From positions 5,262,001 to 5,326,000 of the forward strand of contig NZ_CP146101.1 in NCBI RefSeq assembly GCF_037023745.1: a stretch of 64,000 nt of DNA, read 5' to 3'. This stretch comes from Streptomyces sp. SCSIO 30461. Its GTDB lineage: Bacteria > Actinomycetota > Actinomycetes > Streptomycetales > Streptomycetaceae. Positions 44,653-52,960 of this stretch are shown here, in pieces. Each line of letters begins with the position of its first letter. Positions within the stretch are counted from its first letter, which is position 1. The translations under genes and the position numbers were made by a program. The notes below the pieces were generated by a model, which saw nothing but the letters and a program-made list of their open reading frames with translations, was not told the DNA's origin and did not search any database.

Positions 44653-46370
44653 ACCACCCGATGACGCGCCCTGGACCGATCGACGTCACCGGAACGGGAT
44701 GTATGAGGCTTGTGTACGCCATCGGCACCAGGACGCCCGCCCGGAAGCCCGGCACCGCCTTGGGGCGGCGGCTGGCAAGGGGGCTCGCCGTCATCGGCCT
44801 GGCCTTCGCCGCCCTGCTCACGGGCGGCACAACGCCCGCCACGGCCCATCCACTCGGGAACTTCACGGTCAACCACTTCGACGGACTGGTATTCCACGCG
44901 GACGAGCTGACGGTCGACCATGTCGAGGACCTGGCGGAGATCCCCACCGCCAGGGTGCGGCCGAAGGACATGCCGGCCTCCGGGCTCTCCGCGTGGGCGC
45001 GGGAGCGCTGCGCTGATGCGGCCCGCACAGCGCGACTGCTCATCGACGGCCGCTCGGTGCCACTCAGGCCGGGCCCGTCCAGGGCCGAAATACGCCCAGG
45101 TCAGGCCGGATTGCCCACTCTTCGACTGGAGTGTGGGATGACCGCTCCGCTGCCCGCACGGGCGACGGACGTGGTCTTCCGGGCCTCGGCAGCGGACACT
45201 CCGGGCTGGCGCGAGATCACCGCACGGGGCGACAGCAGGACCCTGGACTCGTCGTCCGTACCCCGGGACTCCGTATCGCACCGGCTCTCCCGCTACCCGG
45301 ACGGGCTGCTGGACTCACCGCCGAACCACACGGCCGCCGAGGTCACCGCGGTGCCGGGTGGGCCCACGCTGGCGGAGCGCGATGGGGAGTCCGCCGCACC
45401 CGCCTCGATCCTGCCGCGCGGTGTGGACCGCTGGACGCAGCAGTTGACCGGGCTGGTCGAACACCGTGAGCTCACCGTGCCGTTCGCGGCGCTCGCGCTG
45501 GCCATCGCCGTGGGACTGGGCGCTCTGCACGCGCTGGCGCCGGGACACGGAAAGACGCTGATGGCCGCGGCTGCGGCCGCGGGCGGCCGCAGCTCATTGC
45601 GCGACGTGCTCACGCTCGGGGCATCGGTGACCGTGACCCACACCCTCGGTGTCTTCGTCCTCGGCGCCCTCGTCGCCACGGGCGCCGCCGTCAGCCCGTC
45701 GGTGCTGGGGTGGCTGGGCATGACGAGTGGCTGCCTGGTGACGGTGGCGGGCGTACTGCTCGTACGCCGGGCATGGCGGCAGCACGCCGAGGGGCAGGGG
45801 CATACGCACGTCCACTGGGTGGGCGGACGGGCGTACAGCCACAGCCACAGCCACGACGGGGTACACGAGAACGCACCGCAGGGGCACGGCGACAGCCGCG
45901 CCCATGGCCACAGCCACAGCCACAGCCACAGCCACAGCCACAGCCACGATCACCTCCATCCGGGCGGCGGAGACCACGGCACTCATGAGCACTCCCCCGA
46001 GTCCGATCAGGCTCCGGCCCAGCCCCTGCGCCGGACCGTGCTGCTCGGCCTTGCCGGAGGCCTCGTCCCCAGCCCGTCCGCCGTCGTCGTGCTGGTCGGC
46101 GCAACCGCGCTCGGACACGCCTGGTTCGGGCTGCTGCTTGTCGTGGCGTACGGGGCGGGTCTCGCGCTCACCCTCACCGCCGCCGGTTTCGCCCTCGTAC
46201 GGCTCGGCCACCGCGCGGCCGCATGGCTCGACCGGAGGCGCGCCACGAGCCGGACGAGCGGGCGGTTCATCGGCTTCGTCCAGCGCACGGCACCGCTCAG
46301 CACCGCACTGGCCGTATTCGTCCTCGGGTGTGGATTGGTGTTCAGGGGGGCCGCCGGAGCCATCAGTTGA
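44649..46370 (+). CDS. Nickel/cobalt permease-like protein with histidine-serine-rich loop
   Basis: A 573-residue membrane protein. It has a signal-like helix (about 36-67), then an external domain opening HPLGNFTVNHFDGL. A permease core follows with GALHALAPGHGKTLMAAA, matching the nickel/cobalt transporter (NicO/RcnA-like) family. Between core helices is a loop (about 396-450) packed with His-Ser pairs plus further histidines, a typical metal-sequestering segment. The gene starts with the ATGA overlap at 44649. Whether it imports or exports Ni/Co cannot be read from sequence; RcnA-like relatives export. Confidence 0.78.
   Translation: MNHPMTRPGPIDVTGTGCMRLVYAIGTRTPARKPGTALGRRLARGLAVIGLAFAALLTGGTTPATAHPLGNFTVNHFDGLVFHADELTVDHVEDLAEIPTARVRPKDMPASGLSAWARERCADAARTARLLIDGRSVPLRPGPSRAEIRPGQAGLPTLRLECGMTAPLPARATDVVFRASAADTPGWREITARGDSRTLDSSSVPRDSVSHRLSRYPDGLLDSPPNHTAAEVTAVPGGPTLAERDGESAAPASILPRGVDRWTQQLTGLVEHRELTVPFAALALAIAVGLGALHALAPGHGKTLMAAAAAAGGRSSLRDVLTLGASVTVTHTLGVFVLGALVATGAAVSPSVLGWLGMTSGCLVTVAGVLLVRRAWRQHAEGQGHTHVHWVGGRAYSHSHSHDGVHENAPQGHGDSRAHGHSHSHSHSHSHSHDHLHPGGGDHGTHEHSPESDQAPAQPLRRTVLLGLAGGLVPSPSAVVVLVGATALGHAWFGLLLVVAYGAGLALTLTAAGFALVRLGHRAAAWLDRRRATSRTSGRFIGFVQRTAPLSTALAVFVLGCGLVFRGAAGAIS
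45907..45947 (+). repeat. Hexanucleotide repeat GCCACA, nearly seven units, coding for His-Ser
   Basis: GCCACA is repeated in tandem from 45907 inside the permease gene; read in frame it gives alternating His and Ser. A shorter version occurs at about 45837-45858. It is prone to slippage by whole codon pairs, which would change loop length without breaking the frame. Confidence 0.75.
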
Positions 46371-46428
46371 GCTAACTTGGAAGGGTTTCCACCGTGGTGG
46401 CCGTTCTGCTGCGAATGGGGGGCTCGTC

Positions 46429-48264
46429 GTGAGCGAAGTGCCGGGCGGCGGTAGGAATGACGAGATCCTGGTCGCGGGCCGCTATCGCCTGCTCAGCCGA
46501 CTCGGCGAAGGCGGCATGGGCGTCGTCTGGCGGGCACGCGACGAGACCCTGGGCCGAGAGGTGGCCGTCAAGGAGGTCCGGGCACCCACCGCGCTGGGCG
46601 CCGCGGACGTACAGCGGTTGTACGCCCGACTGGAGCGCGAGGGCTGGGCGGCCGCCCGCATCTCCCAGCACAATGTGGTCACGGTCTACGACGTGGCGAT
46701 GCACGACGGACGCCCCTGGATCGTGATGGAGCTGATCCGAGGGCTCTCGCTCTCCGACGTGCTCGACACAGACGGCCCGATGGCTCCGCGGCGCGCTGCC
46801 CACATCGGCGCCGAGGTCCTCGCCGCGCTGTGCGCCGCGCATGAGGCCGGTGTGCTGCACCGCGACGTGAAACCGGGCAACGTACTGATCGCCAACGACG
46901 GGCGTGTGGTGCTCAGCGACTTCGGCATCGCCACGGTCGAGGGCACCACCAACCTGACGATGACCGGCGAGCTGGTCGGCTCGCCCGAGTACCTCGCGCC
47001 GGAGCGGGCGCTGGGGCGCACTCCGGGCCCCGCTTCCGATCTCTGGTCACTCGGCGTGCTGCTGTACGCGGCGGTGGAGGGCCGGTCGCCGTTCCGCCAG
47101 GACACAGCGCTGAGCACCATGCGTGCGGTGGTCGACGAGGAGCCGCCGCCACCGCGCAGGGCCGGCGCGCTCGCCGGGGTCATCGACGGGCTGCTGCGCA
47201 AGGACCCGGCTCAGCGGATGTCAGCCGCCGATGCGGAGCGGCAGTTGAGGGTGGTGGGAGCGGGCGGTGCGCCGCGCACCGACTCCACTCCCCCGCCACA
47301 ATCGCGCGGGTACGCCACCACGGTCACTTCGGCCGTGCCGAGCCCGTCCTTCGACACGACGACCGCCGGTGCGGCGGCACCCACGGCACCGGTGGCGCCC
47401 GCGGGTGGATTCGGGCCGCCCACCCCGCCCGAAGGAACCACGCCGCCGCCATCGGGTCGGCCGCGGCGCGCGGTGATCACGCTGGTCGCAGGGGTCGTGG
47501 CACTACTGCTGTCGATCGGCGGACTGACATACGCGCTGGTACACGAAGGCGACGCGCGCGGTGCCGGGGGAAACGGCCTTACCGGTGGCGGAGGTTCGGA
47601 GAGCGGCGGGGCGACGGACGACGGCGGCTCCGGGGCCGCGGGGACGAGCGACGGCACGAGCGCAGGGCCGGACCCGGGCGGCAGCGACGCGCCCACACAC
47701 GCCTCGAGCACGCCAGGGGCCACGAACGGCACGGCCGATGGCGGCGGCGCGCACACCTACCAGCCGACGCAGACCGTCCGGGTGTACGCCCGACCGGTGC
47801 GGGAGAGATATCAGGGCGCCTGCCCACCCTCCGACGCGGAGGCTCCCTCCTTCACTGCGACGGTCACCGTCGGCCGAACTCCGGCGACCGTCTCGTATCG
47901 CTGGGTGACCGAGAGCGGCCGGACCTCGGCCGACGGCTGGCAGACACTCACATTCCCGTCCGGTGGGGAGAAGTCGCAGGCGGTCCACCACACCGAGCTG
48001 ACCTACGCCGAGGACGCGACCCACCACGACCGGATCCGGGTGGAGGTCCGGAATCCGGTCGAGGCATGGTCGAACTGGCTGGCGTTCTCGGTGACCTGCG
48101 AGCGGGGGGAGTCCCCGTCACCTTCCGGTGACACCGGCGACGCCACCGGCCCCGGTGCCGGCACCGGAGAGACGGACGGCGCGGGCCGCTCCGCCGAGTC
48201 CTCCCAGTGGACACGTCCGAGCGCTCCGGGCTATCCCGATGAGCCCGTCACACCGCCGACCTGA
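46429..48264 (+). CDS. Transmembrane Ser/Thr protein kinase (PknB-like)
   Basis: A 611-residue Hanks-type kinase. The glycine loop GEGGMG (26-31), ATP-binding Lys48 in VAVKEV, catalytic HRDVKPGN (144-151), DFG (164-166) and SPEYLAPE are all intact, so it should be active. A Pro/Ala/Thr-rich linker leads to one transmembrane helix (about 348-370). The external part is Gly/Ser/Thr-rich, then a compact beta-rich domain with two cysteines (GACPPSD and VTCERGE). It has no PASTA repeats, so it senses something other than muropeptides by the usual route. The GTG at 46429 after GGGGGG is the start. It overlaps the convergent SGNH hydrolase by 17 bases. Confidence 0.87.
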   Translation: MSEVPGGGRNDEILVAGRYRLLSRLGEGGMGVVWRARDETLGREVAVKEVRAPTALGAADVQRLYARLEREGWAAARISQHNVVTVYDVAMHDGRPWIVMELIRGLSLSDVLDTDGPMAPRRAAHIGAEVLAALCAAHEAGVLHRDVKPGNVLIANDGRVVLSDFGIATVEGTTNLTMTGELVGSPEYLAPERALGRTPGPASDLWSLGVLLYAAVEGRSPFRQDTALSTMRAVVDEEPPPPRRAGALAGVIDGLLRKDPAQRMSAADAERQLRVVGAGGAPRTDSTPPPQSRGYATTVTSAVPSPSFDTTTAGAAAPTAPVAPAGGFGPPTPPEGTTPPPSGRPRRAVITLVAGVVALLLSIGGLTYALVHEGDARGAGGNGLTGGGGSESGGATDDGGSGAAGTSDGTSAGPDPGGSDAPTHASSTPGATNGTADGGGAHTYQPTQTVRVYARPVRERYQGACPPSDAEAPSFTATVTVGRTPATVSYRWVTESGRTSADGWQTLTFPSGGEKSQAVHHTELTYAEDATHHDRIRVEVRNPVEAWSNWLAFSVTCERGESPSPSGDTGDATGPGAGTGETDGAGRSAESSQWTRPSAPGYPDEPVTPPT

Positions 48265-49057
48265 AGGCCGGCAGATAGCCGCCCGACTGCCCTGACGCGG
48301 TCGGGTGGTATGACTCGGTGATGTTCAGCCAGTTGACGCTGTGAAGCCAGGCGGCACTGGAGCAGATCTCGTGACCGGTGAACCCCGGCACGACATCGGA
48401 GAAGGTGAAGCCGTGGTCGGCGGCTCGTTTGGCGATGGCCGCGTTGAGGTAGTCGGCGCCGCCGTTGATCGCGGTGCGTTCGCCCTCGGTGAGGCCGGTG
48501 AGGCAACTGCCGCCCAGTTTGTAGAGGCGGGGATAGCCGAGCACGACGACATGCGCCGCCGATGCCCTGGATCTGATCGCCGAGTACACCGAGTCGAGCC
48601 GCCCCGGCAGGGTGCTGTCGACATAGCGCTTGGCTTCTTCGATGCGGGCGACACAGGCGCTCTCGGACTGGAGCACACAGGTGATCACGACGTTGGCGAA
48701 GCCCGCGTCGTTTCCACCGATGGTGATCGACACAAGGTCGGTCGCCGAGGTGACGGGCCCGAGCTGGCTGGCGATCACATCACTCGTTCGAGCACCTGAG
48801 CAAGCCGTGAAGGCGAACGACGAGGGCGAGTTGGCCGCTGCCCAGAGCGCCGGGTAGGCCCGGTTGGTGCGCAGGCAGTCGCCGCTTGAGCTGATGTACG
48901 CACCGGCGCCGAGACCCGAGGAGTACGAGTCCCCGAGAGCCACGTAGTCCAGTGCTGCCGCGTTCTGCGCAGCCTGTGCCTGGCCCGCGCCGGTGAAGGC
49001 CAGGACAGCGCCCAGGAGGAGTGAGGAGGAGTATGCCGCGAATCGGGACAGTTTCAT
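48248..49057 (-). CDS. Secreted SGNH/GDSL hydrolase (lipase/esterase)
   Basis: A 269-residue secreted enzyme. The N-terminal signal peptide ends near AQAAQ. Block I is ALGDSYSSGLGAG (nucleophile Ser), the GGND block is ITIGGNDAGF, and the final block ITESYHPTASGQ carries the catalytic His. Six cysteines suggest disulfides, as in Streptomyces extracellular SGNH lipases such as that of S. rimosus. The ATG at 49057 has a strong AAAGGGAGG site; upstream extension is not needed. It faces the AT-rich spacer to the glycosyltransferase operon. Confidence 0.88.
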   Translation of the reverse strand: MKLSRFAAYSSSLLLGAVLAFTGAGQAQAAQNAAALDYVALGDSYSSGLGAGAYISSSGDCLRTNRAYPALWAAANSPSSFAFTACSGARTSDVIASQLGPVTSATDLVSITIGGNDAGFANVVITCVLQSESACVARIEEAKRYVDSTLPGRLDSVYSAIRSRASAAHVVVLGYPRLYKLGGSCLTGLTEGERTAINGGADYLNAAIAKRAADHGFTFSDVVPGFTGHEICSSAAWLHSVNWLNITESYHPTASGQSGGYLPAFRSAV

Positions 49058-49643
49058 GGAACCTCCCTTTACCAGGAGTTCTGTCCCAACTGTCGTAGCA
49101 CTGCGCACACTTCGCTGGAAGTGTACACGTCAAGAATGGTCCAGGTTCGGCACAACCTCCCTGACGATCCATCAGTGCACTCAGACGATCGAATGAGACT
49201 CGCCATCACAAACACCCCATCGATCGCATCAATTACCCCACTTCTCCCTTTTACCGAAATACGTAAACAGCTTGCACATTTCAACCCGGGAGGGAAAAAG
49301 AAGCAAAAAAGTGAGACCTTGTTCCAGGTCTTGTCATACAGTCTTATTCATCAATACCGTCGTACATCCACCCGCAACGGACCATCATGCAACGCGACTC
49401 CTGGGGAGGGGCTCGTCATCGTCGCAACGGTCCGCGGCGGGGCGCGGTAGGGGGGTGCCGTGATCGACCGTGCGCTCAGGCGCGCGCCGGCTCACGGGCC
49501 GCGCGGAAAGCATTGCCAGCTCACCCGGCGTGCACGGAGTCCGATGCCGTCATGCCCTGAGTGAGAACCCCCCTTTCGAACCGGACACTCCAGCCGGACC
49601 GCCCGGGGGCGGGCGGTCCACCGGACGAGAGGGAAACCGAGTC
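49058..49643. other. 586-bp divergent spacer, AT-richer, with an inverted repeat
   Basis: This is the longest gene-free stretch of the window, between the secreted hydrolase and the glycosyltransferase operon. From about 49170 to 49390 it is visibly AT-richer than the rest, with runs such as GGGAAAAAGAAGCAAAAAAG. A perfect inverted repeat, AGACCT-N6-AGGTCT, lies at 49314-49331. The small ORFs here have no recognisable content. It probably holds two divergent promoters and a long 5' leader for the glycosyltransferase operon. Confidence 0.55.
49314..49331. promoter_or_regulatory. Inverted repeat AGACCT-N6-AGGTCT in the AT-rich spacer
   Basis: Perfect 6-bp arms around TGTTCC lie 312 bases upstream of the glycosyltransferase start. 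It could be an operator or an RNA hairpin in a long leader. Confidence 0.35.
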
Positions 49644-50504
49644 ATGAGTTCGATCCTGCGCCCGGCACCACATGAGACCGGCGCCGCGGCACCCGCGGCG
49701 GCCGGGACCGCCGCCACGCTGAACCGCGACTGCGCCGACTACCGTCCCATCTCCACTCATCTCGCGATCACTCCGCCGGTCAGCGTCGTGATCCCCGCCA
49801 TGAACGAGGCGGAGAACCTTCCGCACGTCTTCGAGACGCTTCCCGACTGGATCCACGAAGTCGTCCTGGTCGACGGCAATTCCACGGACGGCACGGTGGA
49901 CGTGGCCAGACGGCTGTGGCCCGCGGTGAAGGTCGTCAAGCAGGCGGGCAAGGGCAAGGGTGACGCGCTCATCAGCGGGTTCGCCGCCTGCACCGGCGAC
50001 ATCATCGTGATGGTCGACGCCGACGGCTCGGCCCATGGCCAGGAGATCGTCAGCTATGTCTCGGCCCTTGTCGGCGGAGCCGACTTCGCCAAGGGTTCCC
50101 GCTTCGCCAACGGCGGGGGAACCGACGACATGACCCCCATCCGACGGCTCGGCAACCACGTCCTGTGCGCCGTGGTGAACGCCAAGTTCGGCGCCCGCTA
50201 CACCGATCTTTGCTACGGATACAACGCCTTCTGGCGGCACTGCCTCGACCGGATCGGCCTGGACTGCACCGGCTTCGAGATCGAGACCCTGATGAACATC
50301 CGGGTCGTCAAAGCCGGACTTCGGGTCCAGGAGGTACCCAGCCACGAGTACGTACGCATCCACGGCGTCAGCAACCTCAGCGCGGTGCGCGACGGGCTGC
50401 GCGTGCTCAGGGTGATCCTGCGGGAGAAGGGCGCGGCGCGGCGCTCCGGGCGGCGCCGTACCCCGCCGCTCTCCCTCAAGGCCTCCGGGGGTGGGGTCTC
50501 TTGA
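49644..50504 (+). CDS. Family 2 glycosyltransferase (dolichyl-phosphate-mannose-synthase-like)
   Basis: A 286-residue GT-A glycosyltransferase. SVVIPAMNEAENLPHVFETL begins the nucleotide-sugar fold, VLVDGNSTDGT follows, and MVDADGS is the metal/sugar-nucleotide DxD region. The QAGKGKGDAL segment and the short C-terminus without membrane helices resemble the DPM1 type of polyprenyl-phosphate glycosyltransferase. The ATG at 49644 follows GAGAGGGA. It is the first gene of a three-gene operon; the next gene begins with a TTG overlapping its stop. Confidence 0.85.
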   Translation: MSSILRPAPHETGAAAPAAAGTAATLNRDCADYRPISTHLAITPPVSVVIPAMNEAENLPHVFETLPDWIHEVVLVDGNSTDGTVDVARRLWPAVKVVKQAGKGKGDALISGFAACTGDIIVMVDADGSAHGQEIVSYVSALVGGADFAKGSRFANGGGTDDMTPIRRLGNHVLCAVVNAKFGARYTDLCYGYNAFWRHCLDRIGLDCTGFEIETLMNIRVVKAGLRVQEVPSHEYVRIHGVSNLSAVRDGLRVLRVILREKGAARRSGRRRTPPLSLKASGGGVS

Positions 50505-51511
50505 GCGAGCGGACGTTCTCGGTGGTGATCTGCGCCTACACCGAGGACCGCTGGGAGGACATCCTGGCCGCGGTCGCCTCGGTCCGCGAGCAGTCGTTCT
50601 CCGCCCTGGAGACGCTGGTCGTGGTCGACCACAACCCGGCGCTGCTGGAGCGGCTCACCAAGGAGTTCACGGACGGCGACGACGGGGTGCGGGTGCTCGC
50701 CAATGCAGGCCCCCGCGGTCTCTCCTCCGGGCGCAACACCGGAATCGCCGTCTCACGCGGTGAGTTCGTCGCCTTCCTCGACGACGACGCGGTGGCCGAC
50801 CCCGACTGGCTGCGCCACTTCGCCGAGGCTTACGCCGATCCGCGTGTCATGGCGGTAGGTGGAAGGACCCTGCCCTCGTGGGCGTCGGGGCGGCGCCCCG
50901 ACTGGTTCCCCGAGGAGTTCGACTGGGTGGTGGGCTGCACATACCGGGGCCTGCCACCCGGCCGGGTGCGGGTGCGCAACGTCCTCGGCGGAAACGCGTC
51001 CTTCCGCCGGACGGCCTTCGACGCGTCGGGCGGCTTCGCCACCGGAATCGGGCGGGACGGCGGCAGACGCCCCCTGGGCTGCGAGGAGACCGAACTCTGC
51101 ATCCGGCTCAGCCGCGCCGTACCCCATGCTGTCCTGCTGATCGACGACCGGGCCGTCATCCACCACAAGGTCCCTGAGGGACGTGAGCGCTTCCGCTACT
51201 TCCGTACCCGGACGTATGCCGAAGGGCTGTCCAAGGCTCTGGTCGCCCGGAGCGTGGGCAGCGGCAGGGGTCTCGAGTCCGAACGCAGATACACCACCCG
51301 GGTCCTTCCGGCGGGCGTCGCGCGCGGGCTGCGCGACGCCCTGCTGGGCAGACGCGGCGGAGCCGGGCGGGCGGGCGCGATCGTGGCGGGTGCGGCCACC
51401 GCCGCGGCCGGTTATCTGTTCGCGGGCCTGCGCGGCCGTTCGGCGGTGGCGTTCTCGCACGGCCCGATTTCCGCGTACGCACCCGCCCGCCCGGAAGGCG
51501 AAGCACAGTGA
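50501..51511 (+). CDS. Family 2 glycosyltransferase, second in operon
   Basis: A 336-residue glycosyltransferase starting at a TTG that overlaps the upstream stop. TFSVVICAYTEDRW opens the fold, FVAFLDDDAVADPDW contains the DxD motif, and NVLGGNASFRRTAFDASGGF, then CEETELCIRLS, are the acceptor-binding and base regions of the rhamnosyl/WbbL-like group. The C-terminus contains an Ala/Gly-rich segment that may be a membrane-associated helix. Its own stop overlaps the deacetylase start. It probably adds a second sugar to the glycan begun by the upstream enzyme. Confidence 0.84.
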   Translation: MSERTFSVVICAYTEDRWEDILAAVASVREQSFSALETLVVVDHNPALLERLTKEFTDGDDGVRVLANAGPRGLSSGRNTGIAVSRGEFVAFLDDDAVADPDWLRHFAEAYADPRVMAVGGRTLPSWASGRRPDWFPEEFDWVVGCTYRGLPPGRVRVRNVLGGNASFRRTAFDASGGFATGIGRDGGRRPLGCEETELCIRLSRAVPHAVLLIDDRAVIHHKVPEGRERFRYFRTRTYAEGLSKALVARSVGSGRGLESERRYTTRVLPAGVARGLRDALLGRRGGAGRAGAIVAGAATAAAGYLFAGLRGRSAVAFSHGPISAYAPARPEGEAQ

Positions 51512-52332
51512 ACGAGGCCGTGCCGATCCTGATGTACCACGCCGTGAGCCATCGGCCCGCTCCGGCCGCCTTCGGCCTCTCGGTGGCTCCGGACGCGTTC
51601 GCCGAGCAGATGGCACTGCTGTCCGACCGGGGCTTCACCCCGCTCAACACGTCCCGGCTCGCCCGGGCATGGCGGCAGGGCGAGCGACTCCCGCCACGGC
51701 CCGTGCTGATCACCTTCGACGACGGCTACGAGGGCGTGCACCGGCACGCCCTCCCCGTACTGTCCCGGCACGGCTTCGCATCGACGCTGTTCGTCTCGAC
51801 CGGGTGGCTGCGGGGCGAACACGATACGGGCGGCGCCCTGGACACCATGCTCTGCTGGGACCAGGTGCGGGAACTCGCCGCCTCCGGAACGGAGATCGGC
51901 GGGCACTCGCACACGCATCCCCAGCTCGACCAACTCGACAACGCAAAGCTGTGGCACGAGGCGGTGCACTGCCGACGGATCATCGCCGGCGAGCTCGGCA
52001 CAGCCCCTCTCTCGTTCGCGTACCCGTACGGCTACTCCAGCAGCCGGGTGCGCCGGGGCGTGCGCTCGGCGGGCTTCACACAGGCGCTCGCGGTGGGCAA
52101 CACCCTGGCCCGCCGCCGGCAGGGACCGTTTGCGTTGGAACGGGTGACGGTGCGGAGGACCACAGGCATCGAGGAGTTCGAGCGGCTGGTCGAGGGGCGG
52201 GCCCTCATGCGCGACTTCGCCCGTGACCGGACCCTGACCAAGGGCTACGCGCTCGTCCGCAGGGCACGCGGCGGAGTGCGGCTGCTGCGCCCCGCACGCG
52301 ATTCCCCTCAACCCCGGGGAGGTTGTCCGTAG
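51508..52332 (+). CDS. Polysaccharide deacetylase (NodB/CE4 fold)
   Basis: A 274-residue carbohydrate esterase family 4 protein. LITFDDGYEG is motif 1 with the catalytic Asp and metal-binding Asp, and GGHSHTHPQL is motif 2 with the His pair. SFAYPYGYSSSRV follows as motif 3. No signal peptide is evident, so it may act on a lipid-linked or cytosolic sugar such as an N-acetylhexosamine added by the two upstream transferases. The GTG at 51508 overlaps the preceding stop. A 14-bp-arm terminator follows, so the operon ends here. Confidence 0.87.
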   Translation: MNEAVPILMYHAVSHRPAPAAFGLSVAPDAFAEQMALLSDRGFTPLNTSRLARAWRQGERLPPRPVLITFDDGYEGVHRHALPVLSRHGFASTLFVSTGWLRGEHDTGGALDTMLCWDQVRELAASGTEIGGHSHTHPQLDQLDNAKLWHEAVHCRRIIAGELGTAPLSFAYPYGYSSSRVRRGVRSAGFTQALAVGNTLARRRQGPFALERVTVRRTTGIEEFERLVEGRALMRDFARDRTLTKGYALVRRARGGVRLLRPARDSPQPRGGCP

Positions 52333-52447
52333 CCGCGGGACCGCCTCATTGTGCGGCCGAGGTCCGGGCCGCAGTCCCCGGTCGACCGGCGTGCGGCGGC
52401 GGACGCGGTGCACCGCGGTGCGGTGGGGGTCCCGCCGCCGACAGGGA

Positions 52448-52483
52448 GAGTCGTCCTCATACGCGGGCATATGAGGACGACTC
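52448..52483. terminator. Perfect 14-bp-arm hairpin, bidirectional terminator
   Basis: GAGTCGTCCTCATA (52448-52461) and TATGAGGACGACTC (52470-52483) pair perfectly around an 8-base loop, between the convergent ends of the deacetylase (52332) and the GntR gene (52507). Confidence 0.75.
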
Positions 52484-52506
52484 GGCAACGCGGCGAGATG
52501 TGCTCG

Positions 52507-52878
52507 TCAGTTCCCGTACGCCGCCCGCAGTGCTTCCTCCACCGCGGACGCGGCATCGGCTCGGGTCAACCCGAGGCGGCGGACCTCATCCGCGTAGGTC
52601 TGCGCGGCCGCCGCCGCATGGCGTTCGGCCGCGGCGCCGGCAGCGGCGATGAAGGTGCCGTGACGGCCGCGGGTCTCGATCACGCCGTCGCCTTCCAGAG
52701 CTCGATAGGCCTTGGCGACGGTGTTCGGGGCGAGGCCCAGCTCCTCGGCGAGGCCGCGGACGGTGGGGAGTTTGTAGCCGACGGGCAGCGCGCCCGAGCG
52801 GGCCTGCTCGGAGATCTGGGCGCGGAGTTGTTCATAGGGTGCGGCGGAGCCGGCTTCGATGACGAGGTGCAAGGTCAC
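52507..52878 (-). CDS. GntR-family regulator, small YtrA type
   Basis: A 123-residue repressor consisting of little more than the winged helix-turn-helix: PYEQLRAQISEQARSGALPV, then LPTVRGLAEELGLAPNTVAK and VIETRGRHGTFI. A short C-terminal helical extension would dimerise it. This is the YtrA subclass, which usually represses ABC transporter operons, yet none is adjacent. A longer form from the ATG at 52896 is possible, but its AGAGG lies too close; the GTG at 52878 is better spaced from GGGGGA. It is divergent from the GNAT gene by about 80 bases. Confidence 0.84.
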   Translation of the reverse strand: MTLHLVIEAGSAAPYEQLRAQISEQARSGALPVGYKLPTVRGLAEELGLAPNTVAKAYRALEGDGVIETRGRHGTFIAAAGAAAERHAAAAAQTYADEVRRLGLTRADAASAVEEALRAAYGN

Positions 52879-52960
52879 CGGGTGATTGTCCCCCATCCTC
52901 TCGCCCGGGCGGCGGAAAATGGGAGGCGCCTGCCATCACCCGCTGCCTAGCGTGGCAGCC

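Noticed and set aside
45837..45948. Possible CRISPR-like or satellite array
   Set aside because: The units are six bases long without spacers and encode a His-Ser loop inside a real gene.
49121..49450. 109-codon ORF in the AT-rich spacer
   Set aside because: No ribosome binding site of note, no recognisable sequence, and odd composition; treated as part of the non-coding spacer.
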